Origin: Craspedostauros australis
Lineage: Eukaryota > Bacillariophyta > Bacillariophyceae > Mastogloiales > Achnanthaceae
Length of the DNA stretch: 64,000 nt
Assembly: GCA_026770025.1 (NCBI GenBank)
Contig: JAMXDE010000061.1
Location: forward strand, 124,001 to 188,000
Direction: 5' to 3'
A program made the translations under genes and the position numbers. The notes beneath the pieces are model-generated. The model ran no database searches and was not told the origin of the DNA. It saw nothing but the letters and a program-made list of their open reading frames with translations. Position 1 is the stretch's first letter. Each line of letters opens with the position of its first letter. Positions 43,001 through 54,700 of this stretch are shown piece after piece.

Positions 43001-45541
43001 ACGCAAGAACGCCGTGGGCGCTGGGCTGGACCGTGCGAGCACAAGGGTGACGAACTGACGTTCTGGGTACTGGATGATGCAACGCAACGGCTGTTGCCAC
43101 GCTCGAGCATCCGACGTGTGTCTGATGACGCGCGCAACCTTCGGGCGGACTACCCCCTGCCTGATTCTGGGGAGGGTGGTAACGTGGGTGACGAAGCTAG
43201 CGCAACCGAAAATCCAGAAGATTTCGACAGTGACAGCACACCTAAAGCTAGACAACCCGTTGTGCATGCACTATCTGACCTGGTAGCCACATCACATGGA
43301 GAATCAGATCCAGGTGTAGTCAAAGTCCCCAAGTTCAGTCCTGATGAGCTGCTCGGGTTGACCTTCCTCCATCAACAGGATGGTCTCAAGTGGAGAGCTC
43401 GAGTGATCCGCAAGATCAAGGACGGTGACGCAGCCAACCATGACAACATCAAGATGCTCATCGCATACGGCGACGACGACACCGAGGAGCTCATCGCATA
43501 CACGGATCTAGCTGACATCATCGAACAACAACACGAGCAGGAGATCGGCGACGGGGAGATGTGCGTTTTCAAAGCCATCACCGGTCATGAAGGTCCATTC
43601 CACTCCAGTCACAGCAAATACAACGGCTCCTCCTACAACGTAAAGGTACAATGGGAAGATGGCAGTGTGACCATGGAACCACTGGATGTGATTGCCAAGG
43701 ACGATCCTGTGTCATGCGCGAAGTATGCCGCAGACAACAACCTCCTTGGTCTGCCTGGCTGGAAGCGATTCCGTAAACTAGCAAAGAGAAAGAAGAAACT
43801 CAATCGTCTCATCAATGCTAGTAAACGCAAAACACGTGCACAAGGTCCTATCTTCAAGTTTGGTGTTCAGGTTCCACGGAACGGAAAGGAAGCACGCCAG
43901 CTTGACGAGAAGAACGGCAACTCCAAGTGGGTAGACGCTGAGAGAAAAGAAATGGCTCAGCTCCACGAGTATGGCACGTTCAAGGATCTCGGAAAGAACA
44001 CTCGAAAACCAGACGGATACAAGCAGATCAAGCTCCTCTGGGTGTACGACGTGAAGCACGACCTTCGGCACAAGGCAAGATGCGTAGCAGGAGGCCACCT
44101 AACGGATCCTTGCAAGGATATGGCATATGCTGGAGTAGTCAATCTCAGATCATTCAGGATTGCACTGCTTGCTGCAGAACTCAACAACCTCAAGCCCATG
44201 GTGGGTGATATTGGTAATGCCTATCTAGAAGCCTACACAAAGGAGAAGATCTGTTTTGTAGCCGGTCCTGAGTTCCAAGAGTTTGCTGGTCACATGATGA
44301 TCATTGTGAAAGCGCTCTACGGACTACGCACATCCGGTGCTCGATTCCACGAGTCTCTGGCCGACACACTCCGAGACATGAAGTTCTTTCAGTGCAAAGC
44401 TGATCCGGATGTGTGGATGAGGGATGCTGGTAGATGCTGGGAATACATCTGTGTGTACGTAGATGATCTGATGGCCGTCATGGAAGACCCACAGTCATTC
44501 TTCGACACGCTCATCAACAAGTACAAGTACAAGTTGAAAGGTGTAGGACCAATCAAGTACCACCTCGGCGCAGACTTCGACCGTGACAAAGACGGAACCC
44601 TGACTATGAGCCCGCAATCCTACATCAAACGGATGCTGGCGAATTACGAACAGGTGCATGGGGAGCTTCCACGGACCTACACCAGTCCCATGGAACACAA
44701 CGACGCTCCCGAGCTAGACACATCGCGCGAACTAAACCCTGTAGAAACCCGACAATTCCAATCACTCATTGGCGCCCTTCAATGGTGCATCACATTGGGT
44801 CGGTTTGATATTGCTGCAGCCGTGATGACTTTGTCTAGATTCAGAGCCCAACCCAGGATTGGTCACATGGACCGCGCTAAACGTGTGTATGGATACCTCC
44901 GAAAGCGTTCTGACGCCGCCATCAGGTTCAGAACGGGAATTCCAGATCACGAGCGCTACTTTGAGATCCCTGACCATGAATGGATGTACTCTGTGTATGG
45001 TGACGATGAAGAGGAAACCGCAGACGACGATCCAACACCCAAGGGCAAGGCAGTTCGAATGACGACGTTTGTAGATGCCAACCTCATGCACTGCAAAGTG
45101 ACAGGCAAATCTGCAACTGGTGTTCTCCATCTGCTCAACCAGACACCCATCGAATGGTTCAGCAAGCGCCAGACCACCGTCGAGACTGCAACCTATGGAT
45201 CGGAATTCGTCGCGGCAAGACAGGCAACAGAGCAAGTGATTGCGATGCGCCTCACTCTTCGTGCAATGGGGATTCCACTGGATGGACCCGCCTGGATGTT
45301 CGGAGACAACCAGAGCGTGATCACATCCTCCACCATTCCCAACAGTGTGTTGTCCAAACGACACAATGCATTGGCGTACCACCGCGTGCGTGCCGCAGTA
45401 GCTGCGAAGATCCTGCATTTCTGCAAGATAGACGGAACAGAAAACGTAGCCGACGTCATGACCAAGTTCCTTCCATGGGCAAAGTACTGGCCGTTAGTGA
45501 GGCCGCTTCTATTTTGGAAAGGAGAGACTCTGGGTGGATGA
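40082..45541 (+). CDS. Ty1/copia Gag-Pol polyprotein, intact (element D)
   Basis: 1819 residues, one frame, ATG at 40082 (MSNPIPINDPILAHVL). Gag (about 1-500) has no CCHC knuckle but a basic Arg/Lys stretch (RRAKSGRGKKDKTRR). The protease motif is VDGGANGG (Asp534), with Gly where element 1 has Ser. Integrase: Asp791 (SMDTLFSD), Asp855 (MSDNA), Glu890 (NPVERR); no HHCC zinc domain before it, only FHALRPYFGWIPADR. RT: KARCVAGGHLTDP and YVDD at 1459-1462. RNase H: TFVDAN, YGSEFVAAR and FGDNQSV near the C-terminus. Order Gag-PR-IN-RT-RH defines Ty1/copia. All DDE and RT residues are present, so activity hinges on the protease. Confidence 0.93.
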   Translation: MSNPIPINDPILAHVLSVLGYDDSSTEWRILHTEEIQTIMDFASLHREDMLDMDVTIQVPDPGSDYVAQLSKVAIRKFINAIGWFSVQPNPTVETWRELNQASYMEYVARTFTPSPASSTAMPDGTTSAFPFEPTKTEPTEKTGRDLAADFSRSIKRNISDYPKLSDDKYFATFHRRLRATAAAHGISNVLDTDYVPSDEQAELFQVQSTFLFNVFVSNLQTTKSRKCVTPYESICDGQAVYCMLVREYTTGATAVNTIRRIRDDIIKFKLDKQWRKTREQFLDLWQHKVHELEALRDDPIDDATKKEWLTNAIEADKALYQSIFQTDYLQTAILAYSPGKSATTMEFDTLVELVRSYAVQLDGHDANKPKPPRQVNNTDQRKQRGKDKDDGPNLWKPNKDYSKETRERLPREEFQKLSDKQRSDFLQARRAKSGRGKKDKTRRSANNTNRSDSSSNQNDQQDTQISDKGSNNNESSSTAGTAINRMLSSAMSSASGNPPTTLVIDGRTYTLSHTNVSYKFNNANVTVQGALVDGGANGGLVGDDMLVMESTSNRADVSGIGDAEIKDLALVTATAVIQTTSGPVIGWFHQYANYGKGRTIHSANQLAAFGLDVNERPKNLPGGRQTIVTPDGFIIPLTVRQGLAYMDMHKPTQAELDDLPHVFFTSDQEWDPSVLDGEADLDNIPATERGEDDDIDITISKCVQYTQSAATLGNGEKAVKAGPRNIVGKAPNFHALRPYFGWIPADRVRDTLACTTQWYRMSERYPMRKHYKSRFPAANVNRLHDVVSMDTLFSDTPAHHDGVPGHGGCTMVQVFVGSNTRLTAAYPLASESHVPHVVQDFIREHGAMDVLMSDNATAQIGGKMKDILRQYCVADHQSEPHHQHQNPVERRIQDIKRTTNGIMDRTGTPARFWLICTLYVVGLLNHLSQSTAGHITPIQAATGQRPDVSKYLNFHWWEPVYYKVGNAAFPGTTQERRGRWAGPCEHKGDELTFWVLDDATQRLLPRSSIRRVSDDARNLRADYPLPDSGEGGNVGDEASATENPEDFDSDSTPKARQPVVHALSDLVATSHGESDPGVVKVPKFSPDELLGLTFLHQQDGLKWRARVIRKIKDGDAANHDNIKMLIAYGDDDTEELIAYTDLADIIEQQHEQEIGDGEMCVFKAITGHEGPFHSSHSKYNGSSYNVKVQWEDGSVTMEPLDVIAKDDPVSCAKYAADNNLLGLPGWKRFRKLAKRKKKLNRLINASKRKTRAQGPIFKFGVQVPRNGKEARQLDEKNGNSKWVDAERKEMAQLHEYGTFKDLGKNTRKPDGYKQIKLLWVYDVKHDLRHKARCVAGGHLTDPCKDMAYAGVVNLRSFRIALLAAELNNLKPMVGDIGNAYLEAYTKEKICFVAGPEFQEFAGHMMIIVKALYGLRTSGARFHESLADTLRDMKFFQCKADPDVWMRDAGRCWEYICVYVDDLMAVMEDPQSFFDTLINKYKYKLKGVGPIKYHLGADFDRDKDGTLTMSPQSYIKRMLANYEQVHGELPRTYTSPMEHNDAPELDTSRELNPVETRQFQSLIGALQWCITLGRFDIAAAVMTLSRFRAQPRIGHMDRAKRVYGYLRKRSDAAIRFRTGIPDHERYFEIPDHEWMYSVYGDDEEETADDDPTPKGKAVRMTTFVDANLMHCKVTGKSATGVLHLLNQTPIEWFSKRQTTVETATYGSEFVAARQATEQVIAMRLTLRAMGIPLDGPAWMFGDNQSVITSSTIPNSVLSKRHNALAYHRVRAAVAAKILHFCKIDGTENVADVMTKFLPWAKYWPLVRPLLFWKGETLGG

Positions 45542-45553
45542 ACAAGACTCCCG

Positions 45554-45565
45554 ACCATAGGGGAG
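45554..45565 (+). other. Polypurine tract of element D
   Basis: ACCATAGGGGAG precedes the 3' LTR start directly; the purine run AGGGGAG is the likely plus-strand primer. Confidence 0.55.
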
Positions 45566-46279
45566 TATCAACATCTAGATCGAAATTAAGGTACCCATCT
45601 CACATGACTAAAACGTGACTCAATATTTTTGGTTCGACTCGATTTGAGAGTATAGTCGGATGAGTCTTGATTACACGGATGATATTCAGTCACTACTGTC
45701 ATCCGTCCTGACGTAGTCACTGACATCATCAATGACATCAGAGGATCAGTCAGTGTGATCCTCGGAATCGAGATTATATATTAGTCATGGTATGCTGACC
45801 TGTCTAGCATGACCGAGTGCATCATTGAGCACGTGGCAACAATACTTAGGATCCAGAACAACATCGTCAGGGATGATGCAAGCACCACGCCGACGTAGAC
45901 GGATCAACCATTATGTAATCAAACAGAGATCAAGGCAGACAGGATCAGACAGAGATGAAGAAAGACCCAAAGGCGAGAATAACACGAGATATCGTGTAGA
46001 CCGACATGCCATCTTGGGCAATGTTTTAGGGAAGACTGCGAGAGAAACCACGAGGTAATCGAGCAGCACATTAGAAACCCGTGCAATAGGCACCATCATT
46101 AGCAATAGGAGATCATCATCTCATAATCCAAACTCAATCATCAATTGACACACCAACTAATAGCAACAACAACAACACCAAACACACCAACTCCACCTCC
46201 TGGCTTGATCACCCTGGCGGCGTAGTAAGTGCAGTGTTTGGTGCTCCCATCTTGTCCTGTGTGTAATTGCTGATTATCA
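45566..46279 (+). repeat. 3' LTR of element D
   Basis: 714 bp, TATCAACATC…GCTGATTATCA. It aligns along its length with 37791-38496, with small indels. Confidence 0.85.
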
Positions 46280-47135
46280 CAGTACATGCCAATCATACAG
46301 GAACGAGCAGAGCAATCAGCACACTCCAAGCTGCCATTTCTGCAAAGGACTACCGTGGAAGTGACAAGAAGATGTGATGGCAACGTTCAAAGTCCAGCAA
46401 GGATGTCGAAGGCAGTAAAAGCAGAACTTGCTGCAGCAAGAAAACGTGTGAGGAAGAGAATAGCATCCAAAGAGGGATCCAGCAAGCGCCAACGAGCGCA
46501 ACTATAGAAAGAGATTATGATAACACCAGAGACCAGAGAAACCAAAAAGTAGAAGCAAGCAAAACTATTACAACAGATGAACGCAAATGCCAAGACAGTA
46601 CCAAAGTTGGCTTGCGTTAACCATAGAATGGATACAAAAAAGGTGGCACAAACAGTGACAACAGCCAGCAAAAAGACAAAAATCCATAAGGAGACTGCCA
46701 ATGGCATAGGCAGAAGCAGACAGTTGCAAGCAAGGGCTGTCAAGGCTGCAGCAACAAAGGCCAGGAACAAGGAACTGGAGAAGAGGAGTGCTCTTGCTCA
46801 AGGAGAAAATGATGAGAGAGTGTCCATGGCAAGAAATCAATGACAAGCATGTGGAAGTCTCTACTAGGCAAAGTCCAGAACGCAGCCAAGTGGTTCACCT
46901 ACAAGGCAGTGCTGGCAGAGGAGGGCCGGTTGATCCACAACTTGGTGAAGGGCATGATGAAGCAACAATACAGATGGTGTGGGAAAGCAACAGCAACCGC
47001 AGGCAAAACAACACCAGTATAAGAAGTCCAAGCATTCATCAGCATAGCCACTGACGGACGCAAAGAGAAATTTGGTGTGACACAAGTTCCCAAGATGGAT
47101 GAACAACGCGAACAGATCAAAAGGTTGTAGCAGAT
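46280..47135. other. Unassigned spacer between D and H
   Basis: Small plus-strand frames (46286-46507, 46577-46843, 46840-47022) encode Lys/Ala/Arg-rich peptides without known motifs. They are collinear and may be a decayed gene, but I cannot name one. Confidence 0.35.
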
Positions 47136-48375
47136 TGTCTGAATGTGCATATGTGTATGTGCATTGCTCACCCATTGTTCTCGTCCTCTATGCGCAACCA
47201 GCAATAAAATTTGTGCCATTCGCAATCTGTGATCGAGTGAATGACAATACAAATTTACGCATGCCAATGAGTCCACAATTTTGGAGAAATTTGTGTACAA
47301 TCATTTCTGAGAGTATCAGGAATCCGGTCTGTCCATCAACTGAGAGACACATGTAACATCGATTTCAAATCGACATACTTCACAACTAAACCTGAAGTGA
47401 CACCAATGTGATTTTCCTGCAGCATCATCAATGGAATGTGGAATCAGCACAAGCATGAAACAACAATGACTGACATTGACTCAGAAGTCATCGTCATCCA
47501 GATCGACAGCTGGCTACAGATCAGAACAGAAGGCAGGAATCTACAACCAAGGTGCCATTGTGATTGTGGAAAGTGCAAGGTGCAGAGTGTGCACGACACT
47601 GACTACTACATGTGACGTAGTAGGTCATTGTGAGAGGGATGATCGAGGGCATGTTGAATACACGAAAACACACATGGTATTAACACACACAAGAGAGAGA
47701 GAGAGAGAGAACGGCCTACGGCTGAGAGAGAGAGAGAGAGAAAGAGTTTTCCTTTTTTCGGAAGGCCTTCGGTCAGCATCGCCCGGCTTTGCCATGCTCG
47801 CTTGCTGCCATTACCTTGGCACCAGCGCCTATGGCGCTATCGCCAACGTCACTTGTTCTCAAAATTTCCGTTGCAATTGCTTGATTCGTGTGCCAATGAC
47901 ACACCTCCTCCACCTCCTAATGCTGCTGCACTGCTTCCCTGGCAGTGCCTGCAGCCCACCAGTTTGAAACCGCTGACGAAGTAACCGCGAAGCACAAGTG
48001 CTCAACTCATAAAAACAGTGTTCGGTACATTTAAACTACGTTGTTACCGTGGATAAGGTCTTCTTCCGTGCGGTGCAGTTCCTTCGGCACCACAGCCGCA
48101 CCCTCACCTTCCTGTCAGTGTCCATAAAACGTTCGCTCGTTCGTTTGTTAGAGAGAGAGAAGAGAATACATGAAATAGCGAGATAGGATCTCAGGTGCCG
48201 ACTCATAGTTGGGAGAGACTCTGAGAGTAGTGAAAGAGACTTTGAGAGCATTGAAGACAACAGCCACAAGAGATATCATGCGTTGGCAAGCAGAGTAATG
48301 AAATAGGAGATATCAACGTAACATCACTGCCAACATCTACAGTCCAGCAGTATCCATGCACAGAACTTGCCAACA
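47136..48375 (+). repeat. Divergent 5' LTR of element H with an internal insertion
   Basis: Starts TGTCTGAATGTGCATATG and ends GAACTTGCCAACA. It aligns patchily with the 800-bp LTRs but is 1240 bp because about 440 bp of unrelated sequence sits in its GA microsatellite. Confidence 0.7.
47711..48150. other. Insertion of about 440 bp inside the GA microsatellite of H's 5' LTR
   Basis: GA runs lie on both sides (47691-47710 and 48151-48160), with a further GA run at 47724-47745. The insert (ACGGCCTACGGCT… to …GTTCGTTTGTTA) matches nothing else I saw in the window. It has no clear inverted ends and no recognised coding. Confidence 0.45.
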
Positions 48376-48451
48376 CATTCATGAACAATAGATCAGGGAG
48401 AGCCCATGGATTGGACGAAGCAGACAGCGACGCTCAAGAGCACAAGGCTGA

Positions 48452-50839
48452 ATGAGCGAGGAAGAGGAATTGAAAGACATCCCTCTGTCCAACCCGACTA
48501 TAAAAAAGAAGAAGGTGCAAGCAAGACTCCACTTCAACCACAGAAGGAAGCGGGTGTGCCCACTGTCCTCTTGAGCGCAGCAGGAAGCGCAATCAACAAG
48601 ACCAAAGAGGAAATGTCTGCAAGACAACAACGAGTGCAGAAGAGCATTCTCATGGGCATCAAGGAAGAAGAGACAGATGTGGCGAAGACCATTCGCACAG
48701 CCGAGCAACATGGAAAAAGCGCGACAACACGAAAAGAAGAATTTGTGACGGAAATATCTCTGCGCAAACACAAGCAAAAATTGAAAAAAGTGATCACACA
48801 GAAACAAATGGGAATAACAAGCGTGCGTGCAACATCAACAAAACAACGAAGCAACATGGCAACATCAACCAACATGAACAAGCAACGCATCAAGGCGCCG
48901 TTGTTCAGCGGTAGTCAGGAGCACTACAACAACTGGGAGTCCCAAGCGAAAGCGCGTGCGCAGAGGACAAGAGATGTGATGTTGGGCAAGACAAAAATCC
49001 CAACTGCGAGCGAGATCGCAGCTGCCATGGGAGCAGACAAGGAAGCGATGGAGGAGACGTACGAGCTGGCAGCCAACTGCTTCAGCAATTTGATCCTCAT
49101 CGTGGATGCAGAGAAGGGAACAGGTAAGCAAACCATCCAATACATCAACCAGTGCATCTCCGACAAATACCCCAAGGGAACCCACATGAGGCATGGAACA
49201 TTCTTTCAGAGAAGTTCAAGCCAACCAACATACCAACCGAAATCAAGCTCAAACGTCAGTTCAACAACAAGAAGATGAAGAGGGACACCGATCCAGATGT
49301 CTACATCACACGGCTCGAGCTACTGCACTCCTGCCTTTTGGATGTGGGATACATGATCACCAAAGACAAGATGATCATGCAGATTCTCAGCACCGTGGCC
49401 ATCGAGTACAAACAACAAGTGAGCAACTTCGAATACCAACTCACAATCAATGCTGCAGTGGTCACCATCAGCGCCATTCGAGGAGTCCTTTGTACAGGAT
49501 ACTCGACCAATCAAGGAGGGAAGGCGTATATCGACGATTTCCAGGACAGCGCTATGAAGAGCAATGATGCCAGGTTTGCGAGCTCTGGTAATTTCAAGGG
49601 AACCTGCCACAATTGTGGTGTGTATGGTCATTGATCTGCGGATTGCCCCGAGCGGAAGAAAACGAACAACAAGAAGAACAGTATCAACAATAAAAAAATG
49701 GAAACCGAAACAACAAAGGCAGAGGAAGTAGATTCAGCAGGAAATGCCACTACTGCAGCATCATTGTGCATTGCGATACGGAGTGCCGAAAGAAGAAGTT
49801 CTATGAGAAGAAGAAGGCCAACGAGCAGGTCAACACAGCAAACAAGGGATACAAGAAGAGTGGCCATGAGATGGTGCTCTCTATACTGGACATGCTGTTC
49901 TGCATGGAGGTGTTTGACGACTACATCGACGATTCATTCTTCGACAACTTCCAACACTTACAGAACGACGACAAAGTACACAACGACGAGGTCGTGCCAG
50001 AATGGCTCAGCGAGGAGCCAATCATCCATGAGGTGGATCCACGTCGTGAAGTCAGCTATGAGTGCTGCTTCAACATGAGCAAAATCATCCATCCATCTGG
50101 CAACACAGCTGTGATGGGAACAGAGGCCATTGATATCGAGATCGAAGCGGCCGCGAACGCAGACGGCGCTGGCCCCAACAAGAATGGCACGGACTGTGAC
50201 GACGACAAGATGAATGGCAGCGAGGCGACGCCTCTTCCAGCAGCAGGAAACAACAGAACGGGCATCTTTGACAAAGACAGCAGTGATGAAACAGTAGAGG
50301 AGGAATAGTTCAATCCGAATGAGGAAGTTGCTTACTCATACAACATCGCATATGTGTCGATCGCGGAATTCGCAAGACCAGGCATCAGCTTCAGAAACGA
50401 TGCGATCCCACGACCAACAGCAACCGCGGAGACTATGCAATGACAGCTCATCCACGACGCTGTGATGACAGCAGGCATGCGGCTATACCCAGACGATGTC
50501 GACGCAGGAGAGCAACACCTGTGGGTGTCCACGACAGCAACAATGCTGTGTGAGAACTTCTGGTCCATCGAAGAGATTCTCGCCAAGGGACCAGTCATCA
50601 ACCGATTGTAGGGGGAATACAACAACGAGCCAATCTCAGACATGACCCTGCACTACATCCTGGGAGGATGCATGCACGTGCTCTTACGCGAACGACCACG
50701 CGTCACACCATACGATCCGGTGACAGGACTTCACTGGGAAAGCACGACCCCAGCAGCGGCTGTAGAGCCATACTACGACGGCGTGACCTACTACAGCATG
50801 GACGACGGGAACGAGGATCCCAACGACGATGACTATGAC
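48452..50839 (+). pseudogene. Copia gag remnant of element H
   Basis: The ATG context and first codons match A/B/E (MSEEEELKDIPLSNPTIK). Single-base deletions shift the frame near 48503 and near 49180. TGA at 49632-49634 falls inside the first CCHC knuckle, and a further shift follows. In the last frame TAG (50306), TGA (50441) and TAG (50609) interrupt it. The second knuckle is degenerate. Identity to E's Gag is roughly three quarters in the best blocks (DVMLGKTKIPTASEIAAA). The remnant stops exactly at E's insertion site. Confidence 0.85.
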
Positions 50840-51632
50840 TGTCGAGATGTACATGTGAGTATATGTCGAGATGTACGAGTATATGTGCATCGCTCACCCG
50901 CTATTCTCTCATACGCACTTGGACGGTATAACTACATTCGTGTCGATAGTATACTGTGATTCGTCAGAATTACAGGGGAAATGGAACACACGAAAAGGGG
51001 CAAGATTTCTGGAGGAAATTTGCAAATGACGATTTCTGAGAGAATTGGAAGATCGTCCGTCCATCCATCAATGGTACCAAGAGAATCTCGAGGTACTTCC
51101 CAACTAAACCTCAGATGACGATATCATCTGACAGGCTGCTGCATCACCAATGGAACGTGACATCTGGAGAGCAGAAGGACGCCTACTGACGTCGACAGGA
51201 TGTCATCATGTCACCACGTCGACATCTGTCTCCAAGTCAGAGCAGAAGGTGAAGATCCGATGACCGAAGGGCATCAGCATCATGGATACGAAAGGTGAAC
51301 TTCAAATGGCGAGTACTCATGGAGTAGGAGCCAGTACTGAATGAACGGAGTGTCGAATACGGAGTACGTATCGAATACGGAGTATCGTGTGCGACGAGTA
51401 CACGATGTTGAGAGAGAGAGAATACAAAGAGGAGCGAGAGAGCATCTCGCGTACCGACTCATAGTCGGAGACTGAATCTACGAAACAGATTGAAGCGCCG
51501 AGAGCATCGGGCAAGAGAACGGGCGTACACCGAGAGCATCGGAGTAGCCAAGTAATGAAATAGCAAACGAACGACTATCAACCAACACCATCTTCCACGA
51601 TCGTAGGTTACCGTGCGCGGAACTTGCCAACA
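50840..51632 (+). repeat. 5' LTR of element E
   Basis: 793 bp, TGTCGAG…CCAACA. Next comes CGTTTATAAACG and a leader of 82 bp before the ATG. Confidence 0.93.
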
Positions 51633-51714
51633 CGTTTATAAACGATAGATCAGGGCGAGCCCGCGAATCGTATCGTGCGAGGAAGACGAACATCATTCAA
51701 GAGCAACAAGCTGA

Positions 51715-54700
51715 ATGAGCGAGGAAGAGGAATTGAGAGACATCCCTCTGTCCAACCCGACTATCAAGAGAGAAGAAGGTGCGAGTGAGACTCCACCACG
51801 AAAAGAGAAGGAAGCAGCCGCGGCTACTGTCCTATCAGGCGCAGACGCAAGCGCGATCGACGAGACCGAAGAAGAACGGTCTGCGAGGCTACATCGCGAG
51901 AAGGAGAGGATCCTCAAGGCGATCAAGCAAGAGGAGACTGGTGTGACGGAGAGCATTCGCACAGCCAAACGAAGTGGTAAAAGTGAGACACCACCAGGAG
52001 GAGAATTTGTGACGAAAACAATCTCCGCGCAACAACAGGCGAAAATCGAAAAAGTGACAACACAGAAACAGACGGAAATCAAGGGCGCGAGCGCACCAAG
52101 AACGAAACAACGAATCAACATGGCGACATCAGCCAACGTGAACAAGCGACGCATCAAGGCGCCGATGTTCAGCGGTGAACAGGAAGACTACAGCGCATGG
52201 GAATCCCAAGCGAAGGCATACGCTCGTGCACAGAAGACGAGAGACGTGATGTTGGGCAAGACCAAGGTGCCAACAGTGAGCGAGATCGCGGCAGCCGCCG
52301 ATGAAGACAAGGAAACGATGGAAGAGATCTACGAGCTAGGATGCGACTGCTTCAGCGATCTGATCCTCATGATGGATGCAGAGAAAGGAAAAGGCAAGCA
52401 AGCCATCCAGTACATCAACCAATGCATCTCCGACGACTACCCCGAAGGAGACGCACACGCAGCGTGGAACGTTCTCGCGGAGAAGTTCCGACCATCCGAC
52501 GCGGTGACGAAGATCAAACTCAAGCGCCAATTCAACAACGAAAAGATGAAGAGAGACACGGACCCCGACATCTACATCACGCAACTCGAGAGTCTACGAT
52601 CGCGTCTCCACGATATCAAGTACGAGATCACGGACGAGGAAATGATCATGCAAATCCTCAGCACGGTGAGCAACGAGTACAGAACCCACATCGTGAACTT
52701 CCAACATCAACTCACGTTCAATCCAGAACTGGTTACCATCAACACGATCAGAGGAGTACTCCGTACTGCATACGCCACTCACAGAGGAGGCAAGGCATAC
52801 GTCGACGACTTCCAAGACAGTAACACGAAGAGCAACGACACCGGCTTCACAAGCACCGGTAACTTCAAGGGTACTTGTCACAACTGTGGCGTGTATGGCC
52901 ATAGATCCACCGATTGTCCAGAACGCAAGAAATCGAACAACAAGAAAAACAACAACAACAACAACAAAATGAACGGAAAGCGTAACAAGGGAAGCGGCTT
53001 CAAGGGCAAGTGCAACTACTGCGGCATCTTCGGACATCGCGAGGCGGAGTGCCGAAAGAAGAAGTTCAACGAAAGCAAAAAGAACAACGAACAAGCCAAC
53101 GCGGCTACGGAAGGACACGACAAGAGCGGGCACGAGATGGTACTCTCTGCGAAGGACATGCCGCTCTGCATGTTGGTGTCCGACGACTACATCGAAGACT
53201 CCTTCTTCGATAACTTCGAATGCGTCGGAAGTGACGACGAAGTACAGGACGATGAGATCGTCCCGGAGTGGCTCAGCGAAGAGCCAATCATCCACGAGGT
53301 GGATCCAAGACGCGAGGTGAGCTACGAATGCTGCTTCAACGCGCACGACCTGATCGGTTCATACGGCGACGAAGCTGAGATGGACGACGAGGCCAACGAT
53401 AGCGACATCGAAGAGGCCATGAGTGATGACGACGACGACGCCGACGAGAACGGCGCAGATGAAGACGACGAGGCGAATCGCGACGAAATGCCTCCTCCCC
53501 AAGCTGAGAGATACGAGAGAACGGGAGCCTTCATCAACCAAGGCCAAGGCGAAACGAACCGCGCAGCGGCGCCACCTCCTCCAGCGGCGGGGAACAACAG
53601 ATCGGGCATCTTCGACGAGGATGACAGCGACGAATCCGAGGACGGCAATCATCCAGACGACAGCTTCAATCCAAACGAGCGTGTCATCTATCCAGCGAAT
53701 ATCGACTTCCCGGATATTGAGGATCCCAACAGTGTCGACTATCTACTCCGTCACACTGTCACACCAGACGCAACAGCAACGGCATTGACGATCCAAAAGC
53801 AGCTCATCTTTGACGCTGTAATGGAAGCGGGGATGCGACTGTTCCCAGAAACCACACGAGGGGCACTCATGCCAATATGGGTGAACATGATGGGATCCAT
53901 CCTATCCGAGCACTTCGAATCAATCGAAGAGATCCTTGCCAATGCGATCGTCGTCAACCGCATACTGGAAGCGAACGACTCGGAAACGATCCCAGAAACG
54001 GATCTGCACTACATCCTTGGAGGATGTATGCGTGTACTCTTGCGAGAGCGATCACGCGTCCACCCATACGATCCAGTCACAGGATCACACCGAAGCAACA
54101 CGATTCCATCGGACTACGCGCAGTTATCCGATGAGACCAACGACGAACATCACGAGAATCCATGGAACGAATATGGAGTCCACATCGACGAAGAGGATGA
54201 AGACAACGTCATGACCGATACAGCTGCAGCAGCCGTGGAGCAGCTCCACAAGCTGAGCACCAAGCACAAGGACAAGGTCAACAAGGACACCTGGCTCGCC
54301 GACAGTGGAGCTTCGTGTCACATCGTCAATTCAGACGCCGCTCTCTTCAACGTGCGGCACATCAAGTCATTCGTCCAAGTGGGAGACAGCACGAAGCTGG
54401 ACTCTCCCAAAATGGGATCCATTCGCTTGAAGGTCAAGCAACGAGACAACACTGGCCACATCATCCGGCTTGATGATGTGAAGTACACACCGAAAATGGC
54501 GGTGAACCTTTTCTCCACGAACAAGGCTCTGTACAACGGTTACCAGCTTGGTAGCAACGGCATTCTGATGGACATCATCAACGGATCCGGAACGAAGATC
54601 GTATTCGACCGAGTCTTCCCCACAGCCAACGGATTCATCACGGGAGTGCAGATGCATCCCATCATGCCAACGAACGACGACAAGGCTTGCACAGCCCTCA

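Larger units (their letters stand above)
37791..46279 (+). mobile_element. Copia element D: complete, intact polyprotein, second lineage
   Basis: An 8489-bp element with LTRs of 706 and 714 bp, a tRNA-Asn type PBS, a 1.57-kb leader and an intact 1819-residue Gag-Pol. The LTRs differ by several small indels and substitutions. The 5' flank is truncated copia C and the 3' flank is unrelated; CATCC and CAGTA do not match, so no target duplication is seen. Confidence 0.85.

Noticed and set aside
37791-46284. TATCA as a 5-bp target duplication of element D
   Set aside because: TATCA is also present at the inner start of the 3' LTR, so it belongs to the LTR; the outer flanks CATCC and CAGTA differ.
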